Positions 44,777-52,918 of a DNA stretch of 64,000 bases are shown piece by piece. A model generated the notes under the pieces. That model worked only from the letters and a program-made list of their open reading frames with translations, made no database searches and was not told the DNA's origin. This stretch comes from an uncultured Flavobacteriaceae bacterium (GTDB lineage Bacteria > Bacteroidota > Bacteroidia > Flavobacteriales > Flavobacteriaceae). Numbering within the stretch: the stretch's first letter is position 1; every line of letters begins with the position of its first letter. A program made the translations under genes and the position numbers. Location of the stretch: contig CANLWN010000002.1 of NCBI GenBank assembly GCA_947494825.1, positions 186,001 through 250,000 of the forward strand, given 5' to 3'.

Positions 44777-45997
44777 ATGCAAAAACCAATCAAAGACATC
44801 AACCAGGAACGCTTACGGGATAAGGTGCATTTGGTCTTAAAGGTCAATTATTTTACCTCCTTTTTTTCCCTTTTGTTCTGTGTTCTTTGCCTTTTTCTTC
44901 TGAACATTGACCAAGTTATCCCTTATGTTTTTCTAACTTTTGGCCTCCTAAACCTCATCAACACGCTGCTCTACCATGTACATAAAAACCTGACACTTAC
45001 CTATAACATTGTTTCCATTATGACCCTTGCAGGGGCTACGATGGTTACCCTGTTCAGCGGGGGCATCAATAGCCCGTTCATTTTTGTCCTGGCCCTTATC
45101 GTTTTTGCCGGATACGCCACTACCAGGGTCTATGGCAGCATCTATCTATACATGAATTTGTTGATCGTAGTACTGATCTATGCGCAGAGCGTTACGGACT
45201 TTGAGTTTGCGCCCAATGTGGTACCTGAAGCTTCCAAAGATCTGTTCGCACTCCTTAGCATTCTCTTTTCCGTTTATCTTTTGGGCGGTGTCTTTGGTAA
45301 AAATCTATTGCAGGCGCATCACAATCTTTACAAATCCAAAAACGAAATCGAGGCGCGTATCCAGGAAAAGGAAACACTTTTGAAAGAAGTACACCATCGG
45401 GTAAAAAACAACTTACAGACCGTTTCAAGCCTCCTGAGCTTGCAATCCAGGAGCATTTCGGACGAAAAAGTAAAAAACCTGATCAAAAGCAGCCAGAACA
45501 GGGTTATCTCCATGGCCATGGTACACGAAATGCTCTATATGCGGAAAGACCTTACCAGGATCGAATACAAGTCCTATGTGCAGGAGCTCAGTGAATACTT
45601 GGTAAAATCGGTGAAAGGTGTGAAGAACAACATCAAATTAAAAATCGATATTCCGGATATCAAGTTGGGCATAGATACTGCCATCCCTTTAGGGTTATTG
45701 ATCAATGAGGCCCTTACCAATTCCCTTAAATATGGAATTAAGGACGATAATGCAGGAGAAATACACATTGCCCTTAAACAGGAGGATGAAAAGGGTTATA
45801 TACTTAACATTGGCGACAATGGGGTAGGTTTTCCAGAAGCATTGAATTTTAAGAATACCAAATCACTTGGCCTTAAACTGATACACAACCTGGCCCGTCA
45901 ACTCAAGGGTAGCATCACCAGGGACGCTTCCAAAAAAGGGACCAATTACATCGTTAAATTCCGGGAAGTAGGGCACCAGTTTCAATCGGTGGCATAG
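44777..45997 (+). CDS. Sensor histidine kinase (HisKA_2/HWE-like)
   Basis: This 406-aa membrane histidine kinase has six hydrophobic helices in the first 180 residues (VNYFTSFFSLLFCVLCLFLL and others), with no recognised extracellular sensor domain. A coiled linker then leads to the HisKA_2-type phosphoacceptor (KEVHHRVKNNLQTVSSLLSL, about residues 205-224, with the phospho-His in the H-H-R-V pair). The HATPase domain follows (about 310-400, with INEALTNSLKYGIKD and IGDNGVGFP). No response regulator gene lies within several genes, so it is an orphan kinase by position. Confidence 0.92.
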   Translation: MQKPIKDINQERLRDKVHLVLKVNYFTSFFSLLFCVLCLFLLNIDQVIPYVFLTFGLLNLINTLLYHVHKNLTLTYNIVSIMTLAGATMVTLFSGGINSPFIFVLALIVFAGYATTRVYGSIYLYMNLLIVVLIYAQSVTDFEFAPNVVPEASKDLFALLSILFSVYLLGGVFGKNLLQAHHNLYKSKNEIEARIQEKETLLKEVHHRVKNNLQTVSSLLSLQSRSISDEKVKNLIKSSQNRVISMAMVHEMLYMRKDLTRIEYKSYVQELSEYLVKSVKGVKNNIKLKIDIPDIKLGIDTAIPLGLLINEALTNSLKYGIKDDNAGEIHIALKQEDEKGYILNIGDNGVGFPEALNFKNTKSLGLKLIHNLARQLKGSITRDASKKGTNYIVKFREVGHQFQSVA

Positions 45998-46084
45998 GGC
46001 TTCGCCAAAAAAATAGGTGCAGGGGTTCGGTACACTAGGACTTCACGGCGGTCACCGGGATCGGTAGCCATCAACCAGCGTCCA

Positions 46085-46113
46085 TTGCCATATTATTCCT
46101 ATATTTAGTTTGA
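46085..46113 (+). promoter_or_regulatory. Possible promoter of the M14 peptidase gene
   Basis: TTG at 46085-46087, then 18 bases, then TAGTTTGA (46106-46113), close to TTG-N19-TAnnTTTG. It ends about 20 bases before the ATG. Confidence 0.35.
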
Positions 46114-46133
46114 CTAACTCTAACAGCTTTCCG

Positions 46134-48644
46134 ATGGTAAAAAAACTATGCTTGCTGCTGCTATGCTGCAGCGCCGGACTATACAGCCAAGACTATTTTC
46201 TTAAGAAATTCCATCCCTTTGACGCCGATATCCCCTCGCCCGAAGCATTTTTGGGATATGGTATTGGGGAACACCATACCCGGCATGATCGGATTGTCTC
46301 CTATTTGGAAAAATTGGCCGAACTATCGGACAGGGCCTCCATTTATGAATATGGAAAAACCCATGAAGGCAGAAAATTGGTTATCCTTACCGTAACCGAA
46401 ACCGGGCATCTTTCCAATCTAGACGCCCTACAAGCGCAACATTTGGCCTTTACAGACCCCAACAAAAGGCCTGTCAACTACGACGAGGTCCCCATATTCA
46501 TCAACCTGGGCTACAATGTGCACGGCAACGAGCCTTCCAGCTCGGAGGCCGCTTTGCTTATGGCCTATACCTTGGTGGCCTCCAATAGTGCGGAGATTCA
46601 GAATTACCGTAGGAATGCGGTCATTTTTATAGATCCCACCATCAATCCCGATGGGCGTGACAGACATACCCAATGGGCCAACATGTACCAGGGCAATCCT
46701 TTAGTGGCCGACCCCCAGGATGCCGAACACAATGAATACTGGCCCGGTGGGCGGACCAACCATTACTGGTTTGATCTAAACAGGGACTGGCTTCTGGGCA
46801 TTAACCCGGAAAGCCGAGGCAAACTGGCCTGGTTTCATCAATGGTACCCCAATGTGGTGACAGATTTTCACGAGATGGGGACCCAAAGCACCTATTTTTT
46901 TGAGCCCATGAAGACCAATGGCTCACTGAGGCCCATTATGCCCAAGGAAAATTATGAAGATCTCAACAATCTGTTCGGGACCTACTTCGCCAAGGCCCTG
47001 GACAGTATTGGATCGTTCTATTTCACCAAGGAAGTTTTTGATGGTACTTATCCGGGTTATGGTTCCTCCTACCCCGATCTACAGGGGGGTCTGGCCCTCT
47101 TGTTCGAACAGGCCAGTTCCAGGGGACATAAGCAGAAAACGGCCTTCGGGGAAATCGGTTTTCCCTTTACCATTCGCAATCAGTACCTTTCCAGCATTAC
47201 CACGGTAAAAGCCGCTGTGGAAAACAAGGCCCAATTGCGAAAATACCAACAGGACTTCTTTAAGAGTGCACTGATCAATTCCGCCATAAGTCGAACCAAA
47301 GCCTACCGCTTTGGGGATGCCCATGACAAAAACCTGGTAAAGGCCTTTATTGATAAGTTGTTGTTGCATCAAATAGAAGTATACCGGTCTGGTGATCAAT
47401 ATGTGGTGCCCACGGCGCAACCCCAGTACCGTATGGTACAAACCATGTTCGAGACCTATCAGCGATACCGTGACAGTGTGTATTATGATGCTTCTGCCTG
47501 GTCTGTGGCCAATTTTTACAATATGAAGTACAGTCCCCAAACGAGAATCAATAGAGGGCAACGGATTACTTCGACCGAAAACATGATCACTGTGGCTCCT
47601 GTCCAAAAATCGGACTACGCCTATATCATTGATTGGGACGATTACAATGCCCCTGCGGTGTTACATGCCCTGCAAAGTAAGGGACTCGTGGTCTCCTCGG
47701 CCTTTAAGCCATTTTCTGTGAGGGGGGAAAACACCAAAAGCTTTAACTATGGTGCCCTAGTGGTACCTGTTTCCCTTCAAAAGAAAAGTAGCGACGAAGT
47801 CTACACCTTGCTCCAAGAGGCGCAACGGCAATTTCAGGTACCCATGTTGGGGGTAGACACCGGATACAGTTTCAAGGGTATCGATCTGGGCAGCCGCTAT
47901 GTGGAGCCCTTAAAAAAACCAAAAGCAGCCATGTTGATCGGCAATGGGATACGGTCCTATGAAGCGGGAGAGGTTTGGCATCTGTTGGATACCCGTGTGC
48001 ATATGCCCATTACCAAAATCCCCCTCCGCAATTTTTCACGGGCCAATCTTGACAAGTATAATACCCTGGTCATGGTATCGGGAAACTACCGCCTTACACA
48101 AAAGCTGCAGGACAAGATCAAGGATTGGGTCAAAAAGGGCAATACCCTAATTACCATAGGCACGGCCACCAAATGGGCCATTGAGAAAAAACTGGTAAAG
48201 GAGAAGTTGGTGAAATCCGAGGAGGATTCCACGAAATTGACGCCCAGAAAACCGTATGTGGACGCTCCGGAAAACATTGGAAAGGAAAGCGTTGGCGGTG
48301 TCATCCTACGGGTAGACCTGGATGTGACGCACCCTTTGGCCTTTGGGTATCACGATGCTTCCATTCCGATCTACAAGAACAACACGGTCTGGATGGCCCC
48401 TAGCAAAAATGCCTATGCCACCGTGGCCCAGTACGCCAAGAATCCTTTAATCGATGGTTTTATCACCAACAAAAACCGGGATGAATTTTTAAGCAAATCA
48501 GCCTCGCTGGTCGTGAGCAAAGTAGGGAGCGGCCGTGCTATTCTATTTGCGGACAATCCCAATTTTAGGGGTTCCTGGTACGGCACCAATAGACTATTCT
48601 TGAACGCACTGTTTTTAGGTAATGAAGTAAATGTACCGGAGTAA
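46134..48644 (+). CDS. Secreted M14-family zinc carboxypeptidase
   Basis: This 836-aa exported protein starts with a signal peptide (VKKLCLLLLCCSAGLYSQ) from the ATG at 46134. An M14 domain (about residues 40-400) carries the zinc ligands in NLGYNVHGNEPSSSEA (His and Glu, about 126-141), the substrate-binding NPDGRDRH (about 170), and the third ligand in TDFHEMG (about 243). The C-terminal 400 residues include a glutamine-amidotransferase-like fold (DNPNFRGSWYGTNRLFLNAL near the end). A TTG eight codons upstream is open but breaks the signal peptide. It is probably a large exopeptidase for protein degradation. Confidence 0.92.
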   Translation: MVKKLCLLLLCCSAGLYSQDYFLKKFHPFDADIPSPEAFLGYGIGEHHTRHDRIVSYLEKLAELSDRASIYEYGKTHEGRKLVILTVTETGHLSNLDALQAQHLAFTDPNKRPVNYDEVPIFINLGYNVHGNEPSSSEAALLMAYTLVASNSAEIQNYRRNAVIFIDPTINPDGRDRHTQWANMYQGNPLVADPQDAEHNEYWPGGRTNHYWFDLNRDWLLGINPESRGKLAWFHQWYPNVVTDFHEMGTQSTYFFEPMKTNGSLRPIMPKENYEDLNNLFGTYFAKALDSIGSFYFTKEVFDGTYPGYGSSYPDLQGGLALLFEQASSRGHKQKTAFGEIGFPFTIRNQYLSSITTVKAAVENKAQLRKYQQDFFKSALINSAISRTKAYRFGDAHDKNLVKAFIDKLLLHQIEVYRSGDQYVVPTAQPQYRMVQTMFETYQRYRDSVYYDASAWSVANFYNMKYSPQTRINRGQRITSTENMITVAPVQKSDYAYIIDWDDYNAPAVLHALQSKGLVVSSAFKPFSVRGENTKSFNYGALVVPVSLQKKSSDEVYTLLQEAQRQFQVPMLGVDTGYSFKGIDLGSRYVEPLKKPKAAMLIGNGIRSYEAGEVWHLLDTRVHMPITKIPLRNFSRANLDKYNTLVMVSGNYRLTQKLQDKIKDWVKKGNTLITIGTATKWAIEKKLVKEKLVKSEEDSTKLTPRKPYVDAPENIGKESVGGVILRVDLDVTHPLAFGYHDASIPIYKNNTVWMAPSKNAYATVAQYAKNPLIDGFITNKNRDEFLSKSASLVVSKVGSGRAILFADNPNFRGSWYGTNRLFLNALFLGNEVNVPE

Positions 48645-48666
48645 ATTAATCAAGGAATGGAAGACA

Positions 48667-48724
48667 ATCTCCCCGCTCTCGGCAAAGCCGAGACCACCCC
48701 TCTTTACCAAAGAGGGGAGCTTAA
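48667..48724. repeat. Left inverted flank of the DUF559 element
   Basis: Two hairpins occur here: CTCGGC-AAA-GCCGAG (48678-48692) and CCCCTCTTT-ACC-AAAGAGGGG (48697-48717). Read in reverse complement, the region aligns with the right flank at 49100-49157: both then read AAGCTC, a palindromic CT-rich stem, GGTGG, a second small stem and GGAG. The two flanks are thus inverted repeats of each other. Confidence 0.75.
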
Positions 48725-48732
48725 CTGGATTT

Positions 48733-49098
48733 ATGGAAAAAAAAGGGATACACAATAATAAAAAGCTTTTAGGTCTTCGTAGAAAATTACGGGCCTCACT
48801 GACTCCCGCAGAAGCTTTTCTTTGGAAGTACCTCAAGGCAAAACAGTTGGATAAAAGAAAATTTGTAAAACAACATAGCATAGGAAGCTATATCGTGGAT
48901 TTTTATTGCCCAGCGGAAAAGCTGATTATAGAACTGGACGGGGAGGTACATGCGGACCCACAAGCACAGGCGTATGATATCAAAAGGACGGAATATCTGG
49001 GCACTTTGGGCTTTAAAGTAATTAGATTTGAGAATAAAATGGTTTTTGACCATTTGGAAGCGGTTTTACAGGAAATAAAAGATAGCTTTAAAAACTAA
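48733..49098 (+). CDS. DUF559 (Vsr-like) endonuclease-domain protein
   Basis: This 121-aa protein is of the DUF559 family, related to very-short-patch-repair endonucleases. The pattern is LRRKLRASLTPAEAFLWKYL (about residues 14-33), K-F-V-K-Q-H-S-I-G-x-Y-I-V-D-F-Y-C-P (about 45-60), then IELDGEVHA with the catalytic Asp, and GFKVIRFEN near the C-terminus. The ATG at 48733 is chosen because the conserved region begins there. An open frame runs further upstream through the left flank, and those extra residues are translated palindrome sequence. In Flavobacteria this gene type often sits in intergenic repeats, as here. Confidence 0.85.
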   Translation: MEKKGIHNNKKLLGLRRKLRASLTPAEAFLWKYLKAKQLDKRKFVKQHSIGSYIVDFYCPAEKLIIELDGEVHADPQAQAYDIKRTEYLGTLGFKVIRFENKMVFDHLEAVLQEIKDSFKN

Positions 49099-49099
49099 C

Positions 49100-49157
49100 C
49101 GAAGCTCCTCCCTTTGACAAAGGGAGGTGGCGCGCCGAACGCGTGACGGAGGGATGG
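49100..49157. repeat. Right inverted flank of the DUF559 element
   Basis: A hairpin CCTCCCTTT-GAC-AAAGGGAGG (49107-49127) is followed by a GCGCG...CGCGT stem-loop and GGAGGGAT. It mirrors the left flank when read in the opposite direction and starts right after the DUF559 stop. Confidence 0.75.
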
Positions 49158-49220
49158 AAATTTAAATCATTGAGGGTGGGCGTTGCAATGGGATCGCCCC
49201 ACCATTTTATAAAACATATT

Positions 49221-50786
49221 ATGAACACAAAACCTTTGATTATCCTGGCACTGATGGTATTTTGGAGCCTGGGATGCATGGCTCAATCTGCCCAAGGCGA
49301 TGGCCCACATACGCAGTTGATCATCCGAGGGGCAACCTTGATCAATGGAAACGGCGCGCCACCCCGGGGACCGGTAGATATTGTGGTGGAGAACAACAAA
49401 ATTGTACAAATCGAGGTGGTGGGTTATCCCGGTGTAGCCATTGATGCCAGCAAACGCCCACAACTAAAGCCGGGCGGAAAGGAACTGGATTGCAACGGCA
49501 TGTACGTTTTACCCGGTTTTGTGGATATGCACGGACATATAGGAGGGGTGGCCCAGGGAGCAGATTACGATTATGTCTTTAGGCTTTGGATGGCCCACGG
49601 AGTTACCACCGTCCGGGAACCCAGTGGCCGTGGGGTGGATTATACGATGGACCTTAAACGAAAAAGTGCCAAAAATGACATTGTGGCCCCACGTATCTTT
49701 GCCTATACCGGTTTTGGACAAGGAACCGACCCGATAAGTACACCCGAAATGGCCCGTGCCTGGGTACGGGACAATGCAAAAAAGGGTGCGGACGGCATCA
49801 AGTTCTTTGGGGCGCCTCCAGAGATCATGACCGCCGCGTTGGACGAAAACAAAAAGCTCGGACTGCGGTCTGCCTGCCATCATGCCCAATTGAACGTGGC
49901 CCGGTGGAATGTACTGCATTCGGCCAGAGCCGGACTCACCAGTATGGAACATTGGTATGGCCTGCCGGAAGCGCTCTTCGAAGATCGTACGGTGCAAAAC
50001 TATCCGCTGGACTATAATTATCAAAATGAGCAAAACCGTTTTGAGGAAGCCGGTAAATTATGGCAGCAAGCGGCCAAGCCCTATTCCGAGCATTGGAACG
50101 CGGTGATGGACGAGCTTCTGACGCTCGACTTCACCCTGGATCCTACCTTTAATATTTATGAAGCCAGTCGTGATCTACAACGGGCGCGTAGGGCCGAATG
50201 GCACGAGGAGTATACCTTGCCCTCCCTGTGGGACTTTTACCAACCCAGCAAAATATCCCATGGTTCCTATTGGCACGATTGGGGAACGGAACAAGAAGTG
50301 GCGTGGCGGGAAAACTACCGCTTGTGGATGACCTTCATCAACGAATATAAGAATCGGGGTGGACGCGTAACCACCGGATCCGATTCTGGATTTATCTTCC
50401 AATTGTACGGCTTCGCCTATATCCGGGAAATGGAGCTCTTAAGGGAGGCCGGCTTTCACCCCTTGGAGGTCATCCGGGCCGCCACACTGAACGGGGCCGA
50501 AGCCCTGGGCGTGGATGGTCTAATCGGCACAGTGGAACTGGGCAAACTGGCCGATTTTGTAGTTGTAGCCGAAAATCCGTTAAGAAACCTAAAGGTGCTC
50601 TATGGAACCGGGGCCATAAAATTGACCGAGGCCAACGAGGTGGTACGCGTAGGCGGAGTAAAATATACGATAAAGGATGGTATTGTGTACGATGCCAAAG
50701 CCTTGCTCCAAGAGGTCAAGGAAATGGTGGCCCGTGCCAAGGCACGATCAAACTATAAAATTGTACAACCTGGGTTAAAAGAATAA
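49221..50786 (+). CDS. Amidohydrolase-superfamily lipoprotein
   Basis: This protein of about 521 aa belongs to the amidohydrolase (imidazolonepropionase-like) superfamily. From the ATG at 49221 it begins with a signal region ending LGC (LALMVFWSLGCMAQS), compatible with a lipoprotein. An N-terminal beta-sandwich leads to the metal-binding GFVDMHGHIGG (about residues 97-107). Later ligands include ACHHAQLN (about 220-227) and TTGSDSGF (about 385). Specificity (dipeptide, prolidase-like or other) cannot be judged. A frame running 26 codons further upstream into the repeat flank is not supported. Confidence 0.88.
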   Translation: MNTKPLIILALMVFWSLGCMAQSAQGDGPHTQLIIRGATLINGNGAPPRGPVDIVVENNKIVQIEVVGYPGVAIDASKRPQLKPGGKELDCNGMYVLPGFVDMHGHIGGVAQGADYDYVFRLWMAHGVTTVREPSGRGVDYTMDLKRKSAKNDIVAPRIFAYTGFGQGTDPISTPEMARAWVRDNAKKGADGIKFFGAPPEIMTAALDENKKLGLRSACHHAQLNVARWNVLHSARAGLTSMEHWYGLPEALFEDRTVQNYPLDYNYQNEQNRFEEAGKLWQQAAKPYSEHWNAVMDELLTLDFTLDPTFNIYEASRDLQRARRAEWHEEYTLPSLWDFYQPSKISHGSYWHDWGTEQEVAWRENYRLWMTFINEYKNRGGRVTTGSDSGFIFQLYGFAYIREMELLREAGFHPLEVIRAATLNGAEALGVDGLIGTVELGKLADFVVVAENPLRNLKVLYGTGAIKLTEANEVVRVGGVKYTIKDGIVYDAKALLQEVKEMVARAKARSNYKIVQPGLKE

Positions 50787-50920
50787 AAGAGCCCCTTGTC
50801 CTATCCTTCCTCGGGGGAGCGGGTTATCGATATAAGCGCGGAAATTAGCGATGTATCTTTTCCTAAGGCGTTCCTTCCCGGAAGGAAGAAACTACCCGAA
50901 GGCAGGTGAAGGGGCCTTTA
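50787..50920. repeat. REPIN-like long imperfect inverted repeat
   Basis: A left arm near 50787-50818 (GAGCCCCTTGTCC...CCTTCCTCGGGG) is mirrored by a right arm near 50893-50920 (CCCGAAGGCAGGTGAAGGGGCC). The inner part holds a second palindrome TTCCTTCCCGGAAGGAA (about 50871-50887). It sits directly after the amidohydrolase stop and may also terminate transcription in both directions. It is unrelated in sequence to the DUF559 flanks. Confidence 0.6.
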
Positions 50921-51034
50921 TTATTTATTTCTTACAGGAACCTTTAGTGGTCGTAGTACGCCTTTGGTCTTAGGAAAGATAAGTACGTACGTAAGTATTA
51001 AGGTAATTGGGATTAATAGTGCGATGAGTATCAT
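50921..51034 (-). CDS. Possible 37-aa single-pass membrane peptide
   Basis: The minus-strand ATG at 51034 opens 37 codons with one hydrophobic helix (ILIALLIPITLILTYVLIF, residues 2-20) and a basic tail (KTKGVLRPLKVPVRNK). Its stop lies exactly at the edge of the long inverted repeat at 50787-50920. It lies 49 bases downstream of the small secreted protein gene on the same strand and could share its transcript. No family is known, and the length leaves real doubt. Confidence 0.4.
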   Translation of the reverse strand: MILIALLIPITLILTYVLIFPKTKGVLRPLKVPVRNK

Positions 51035-51083
51035 ATCATGTAGGTTTTAGTCCGCTATGGGGGAAAGCGGGTTTATAAAAATA

Positions 51084-51341
51084 TTAGGCCAATTTGGCTT
51101 TGTTTCTTTTAGTGGTGAAAGCCAAAGCTTTCTTTATTCTTGAATTTTTAAATTTGTATACGCGGGCGATGGTAGTTTCATCCGCTTCCTCAACTTCGTT
51201 AAAAGTGATAGTAGCCACAGTGCCAGCATCCAAAACAATACCCATTTCAACAGTTGCCACTTTTCCATCCGTAGTTGTATTTTGAGCTAGTGCGATAGCT
51301 CCGAAAAAAAGTACTAAGATTAAGGTTAAAATAGCTTTCAT
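51084..51341 (-). CDS. Small secreted protein, paralogue 1
   Basis: This 85-aa protein has a signal peptide (KAILTLILVLFFGAIALAQ, cleavage about residue 20), leaving a mature chain of about 65 residues. It is a paralogue of the 78-aa protein at 59827-60063. The start (MKA-L-TLI-VLF-G) and the C-terminus (KKALAFTTKRNKAKLA here, KKALSFTTKRNRAKLA there) are nearly the same, while the middle is much more diverged. The basic, Lys/Ala/Thr-rich tail is the conserved element. The upstream DNA (51400-51520) is also conserved between the two loci. No known domain is recognised. Confidence 0.82.
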   Translation of the reverse strand: MKAILTLILVLFFGAIALAQNTTTDGKVATVEMGIVLDAGTVATITFNEVEEADETTIARVYKFKNSRIKKALAFTTKRNKAKLA

Positions 51342-51651
51342 GTCTTTGTGATTGGGTTACATTAAGTTAACTCGGATTTCGTATCCCTGGCAGGTATAAA
51401 TCGCTTAAACCCCCATATTTTTCGGTATCTGACAAAAAAAAGGATGAAGTGTATAAAAGCCTCGGTGAACGTAAAGACTCCCGAAAACACTTTATCGAAA
51501 GGAGCTGCTTTTTATCGGTGGTTTAGAAGGTGCAACAAAGGAAGAAATAAGGGTTTTAGCCCTTTTTTTGATACTCATGGCATGTTTGAAATAGGGAATA
51601 TTTGGACATTACCCTTATATTTATGATGCGATACGATGCAAAAACACCACA
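51342..51651. other. 310-base gap between the small secreted gene and the AraC gene
   Basis: The gap is occupied by a divergent control region. The portion 51400-51520 is conserved in the second locus at 60121-60240. A 60-codon plus-strand open frame from 51444 to 51626 exists, but only its first 25 codons line up with the other locus. No stable terminator or other gene is seen. Confidence 0.6.
51400..51520. promoter_or_regulatory. Conserved upstream block, locus 1
   Basis: This block aligns without gaps to 60121-60240. The first 44 bases (38 of 44 identical by eye) contain TATTTTTCGGTATCTGAC on the plus strand, i.e. GATACCGAAAAATA towards the small secreted gene. ACCC on one side and CGGT on the other form a loose dyad. 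It starts about 59 bases upstream of the small secreted gene start and contains an ATG (51444) whose reading frame is matched in the other locus. It is most likely a shared regulator-binding or leader element. Confidence 0.6.
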
Positions 51652-52521
51652 ATGATCGTAGACATCTACCAATACTTCAAGGAACATCCCAGCTTCAATA
51701 AGCTGGTAGGGGACAACTTTATATTTGTGGAGTACAAATGCCCCATCGATATTGAAGAGTTTCAACTTTGGACGGAATCGCACATCATAACCTATGTGGT
51801 CAGCGGGAAAAAGGATTGGATCACGCCCAACAAAACCTATGAACTCTTGGCTGGCGATGCCATATTTGTTAGGAAAGGCGTCTATGTGACCAAGCAGTAC
51901 TTTGAAGAGGATTATTGCGTAATGCTGTTTTTGATCAACGACGACTTCATCAAAAAATTCATGTCCGAAAATAACCTTAGCCCGGGTGGATCCGTCCAAG
52001 GGCGGGAATTTGAACCCGTTTTCAGAATTGACACCAGTGATTCCTTCCAATCCCTGATCGAAAGTATCTTTCATTATCTAAAACAAGGGGAAAGCCTACC
52101 AGAGCGCCTGGTCACGATCAAATTCAAGGAACTGTTGTTCAACATTGCCCTAAACCCTAAAAACCGACAACTGCTCCAATATTTTGGCTCTATCCAACAG
52201 CGTGCCAAGGTAGATATGGAAGATACCATGCTACAGAACTTTCAATACGATCTAAGCATGGAGGGTTTTGCCAAATTGTGCGGCAGGAGCCTGTCTACCT
52301 TTAAAAGGGATTTTAAAAACCGTTTCAACAGCACGCCCTCCAAATGGTTGAACGAAAAAAGGCTGGAATACGCAAAGGCCCTACTTTTGGGCTCGGACCT
52401 TAGCATTAGTGAGGTATGTTATGAAAGCGGGTTTAAAAACACCTCGCATTTTAATCGAATCTTCAAGGACAAGTATCGCTTACCGCCCAATCAGTTCAAA
52501 ATGTCACAAAACCTTTCTTAA
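51652..52521 (+). CDS. AraC-family transcriptional regulator
   Basis: This 289-aa protein has an N-terminal cupin-like sensing part (about residues 10-130, with IITYVVSGKKDWITP) and a C-terminal double helix-turn-helix AraC domain (about 185-285). The second HTH reads SISEVCYESGFKNTSHFNRI followed by FKDKYRLPPNQFK, a strong match. No ligand is evident. It is divergent from the small secreted protein gene and might control it or the downstream genes, which is only inferred from position. Confidence 0.92.
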   Translation: MIVDIYQYFKEHPSFNKLVGDNFIFVEYKCPIDIEEFQLWTESHIITYVVSGKKDWITPNKTYELLAGDAIFVRKGVYVTKQYFEEDYCVMLFLINDDFIKKFMSENNLSPGGSVQGREFEPVFRIDTSDSFQSLIESIFHYLKQGESLPERLVTIKFKELLFNIALNPKNRQLLQYFGSIQQRAKVDMEDTMLQNFQYDLSMEGFAKLCGRSLSTFKRDFKNRFNSTPSKWLNEKRLEYAKALLLGSDLSISEVCYESGFKNTSHFNRIFKDKYRLPPNQFKMSQNLS

Positions 52522-52647
52522 AAAGATCCTACAGCATCCTTTCTTTCCTTTTGAACCGCTCAGGACATCATTTGGACTTTTTAGCAAATCCTTAGTGCGC
52601 TCATTATAAGACTTTTGTGATATACCAATCCATAAAAGTTAGAAAGC

Positions 52648-52884
52648 ATGTTAGGAAAAAAAACTAGGACAACCTATAAGGGGTTTTTTAAAAGTGGGGC
52701 CACCGCCGATCGGAATGGCAAAAAATCCAAGGCCATTACCTTTTCCCGGGGAGGCATCTCCTTTATGAACGGACTACAGGAACTCGCCTTCACTTCAACA
52801 GATTTTGAATTCAGTAATTCGGACCTACAGTTGGATGCCGGTGCTTTGGATCTTTTTTTGTTCGACAGGACAAATAGAAAGTAG
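52648..52884 (+). CDS. 78-aa protein of unknown function
   Basis: This is a small soluble protein with a basic N-terminus (LGKKTRTTYKGFFKSGATAD) and an acidic/hydrophobic second half (FSNSDLQLDAGALDLFLFDR). No signal peptide or known domain is recognised. It lies 126 bases after the AraC gene and 34 bases before the acyl-CoA dehydrogenase gene. The composition change from basic to acidic is noticeable, but no function can be proposed. Confidence 0.5.
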   Translation: MLGKKTRTTYKGFFKSGATADRNGKKSKAITFSRGGISFMNGLQELAFTSTDFEFSNSDLQLDAGALDLFLFDRTNRK

Positions 52885-52918
52885 GGGTATAAAAAAGAAC
52901 TATTAAAAACCAAAAAAG

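Larger units (their letters stand above)
48667..49157. mobile_element. DUF559 endonuclease carried between palindromic inverted flanks
   Basis: The span consists of the left flank, a DUF559 gene and the right flank, which mirrors the left. It sits in the gap between two unrelated genes, with no transposase. The arrangement looks like a small insertable unit in which the endonuclease gene rides with REP-like palindromes. Mobility is inferred from the architecture only; no target duplication is seen. Confidence 0.5.

Noticed and set aside
48631-48732. Longer start of the DUF559 protein within the left flank
   Set aside because: The added residues are translated palindrome sequence and are not part of the conserved domain; the ATG at 48733 fits better.
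51444-51626. 60-codon plus-strand open frame in the conserved upstream block as a full gene
   Set aside because: Only the first 25 codons are matched at the second locus, where the frame then stops; the rest is not conserved and has no structure.
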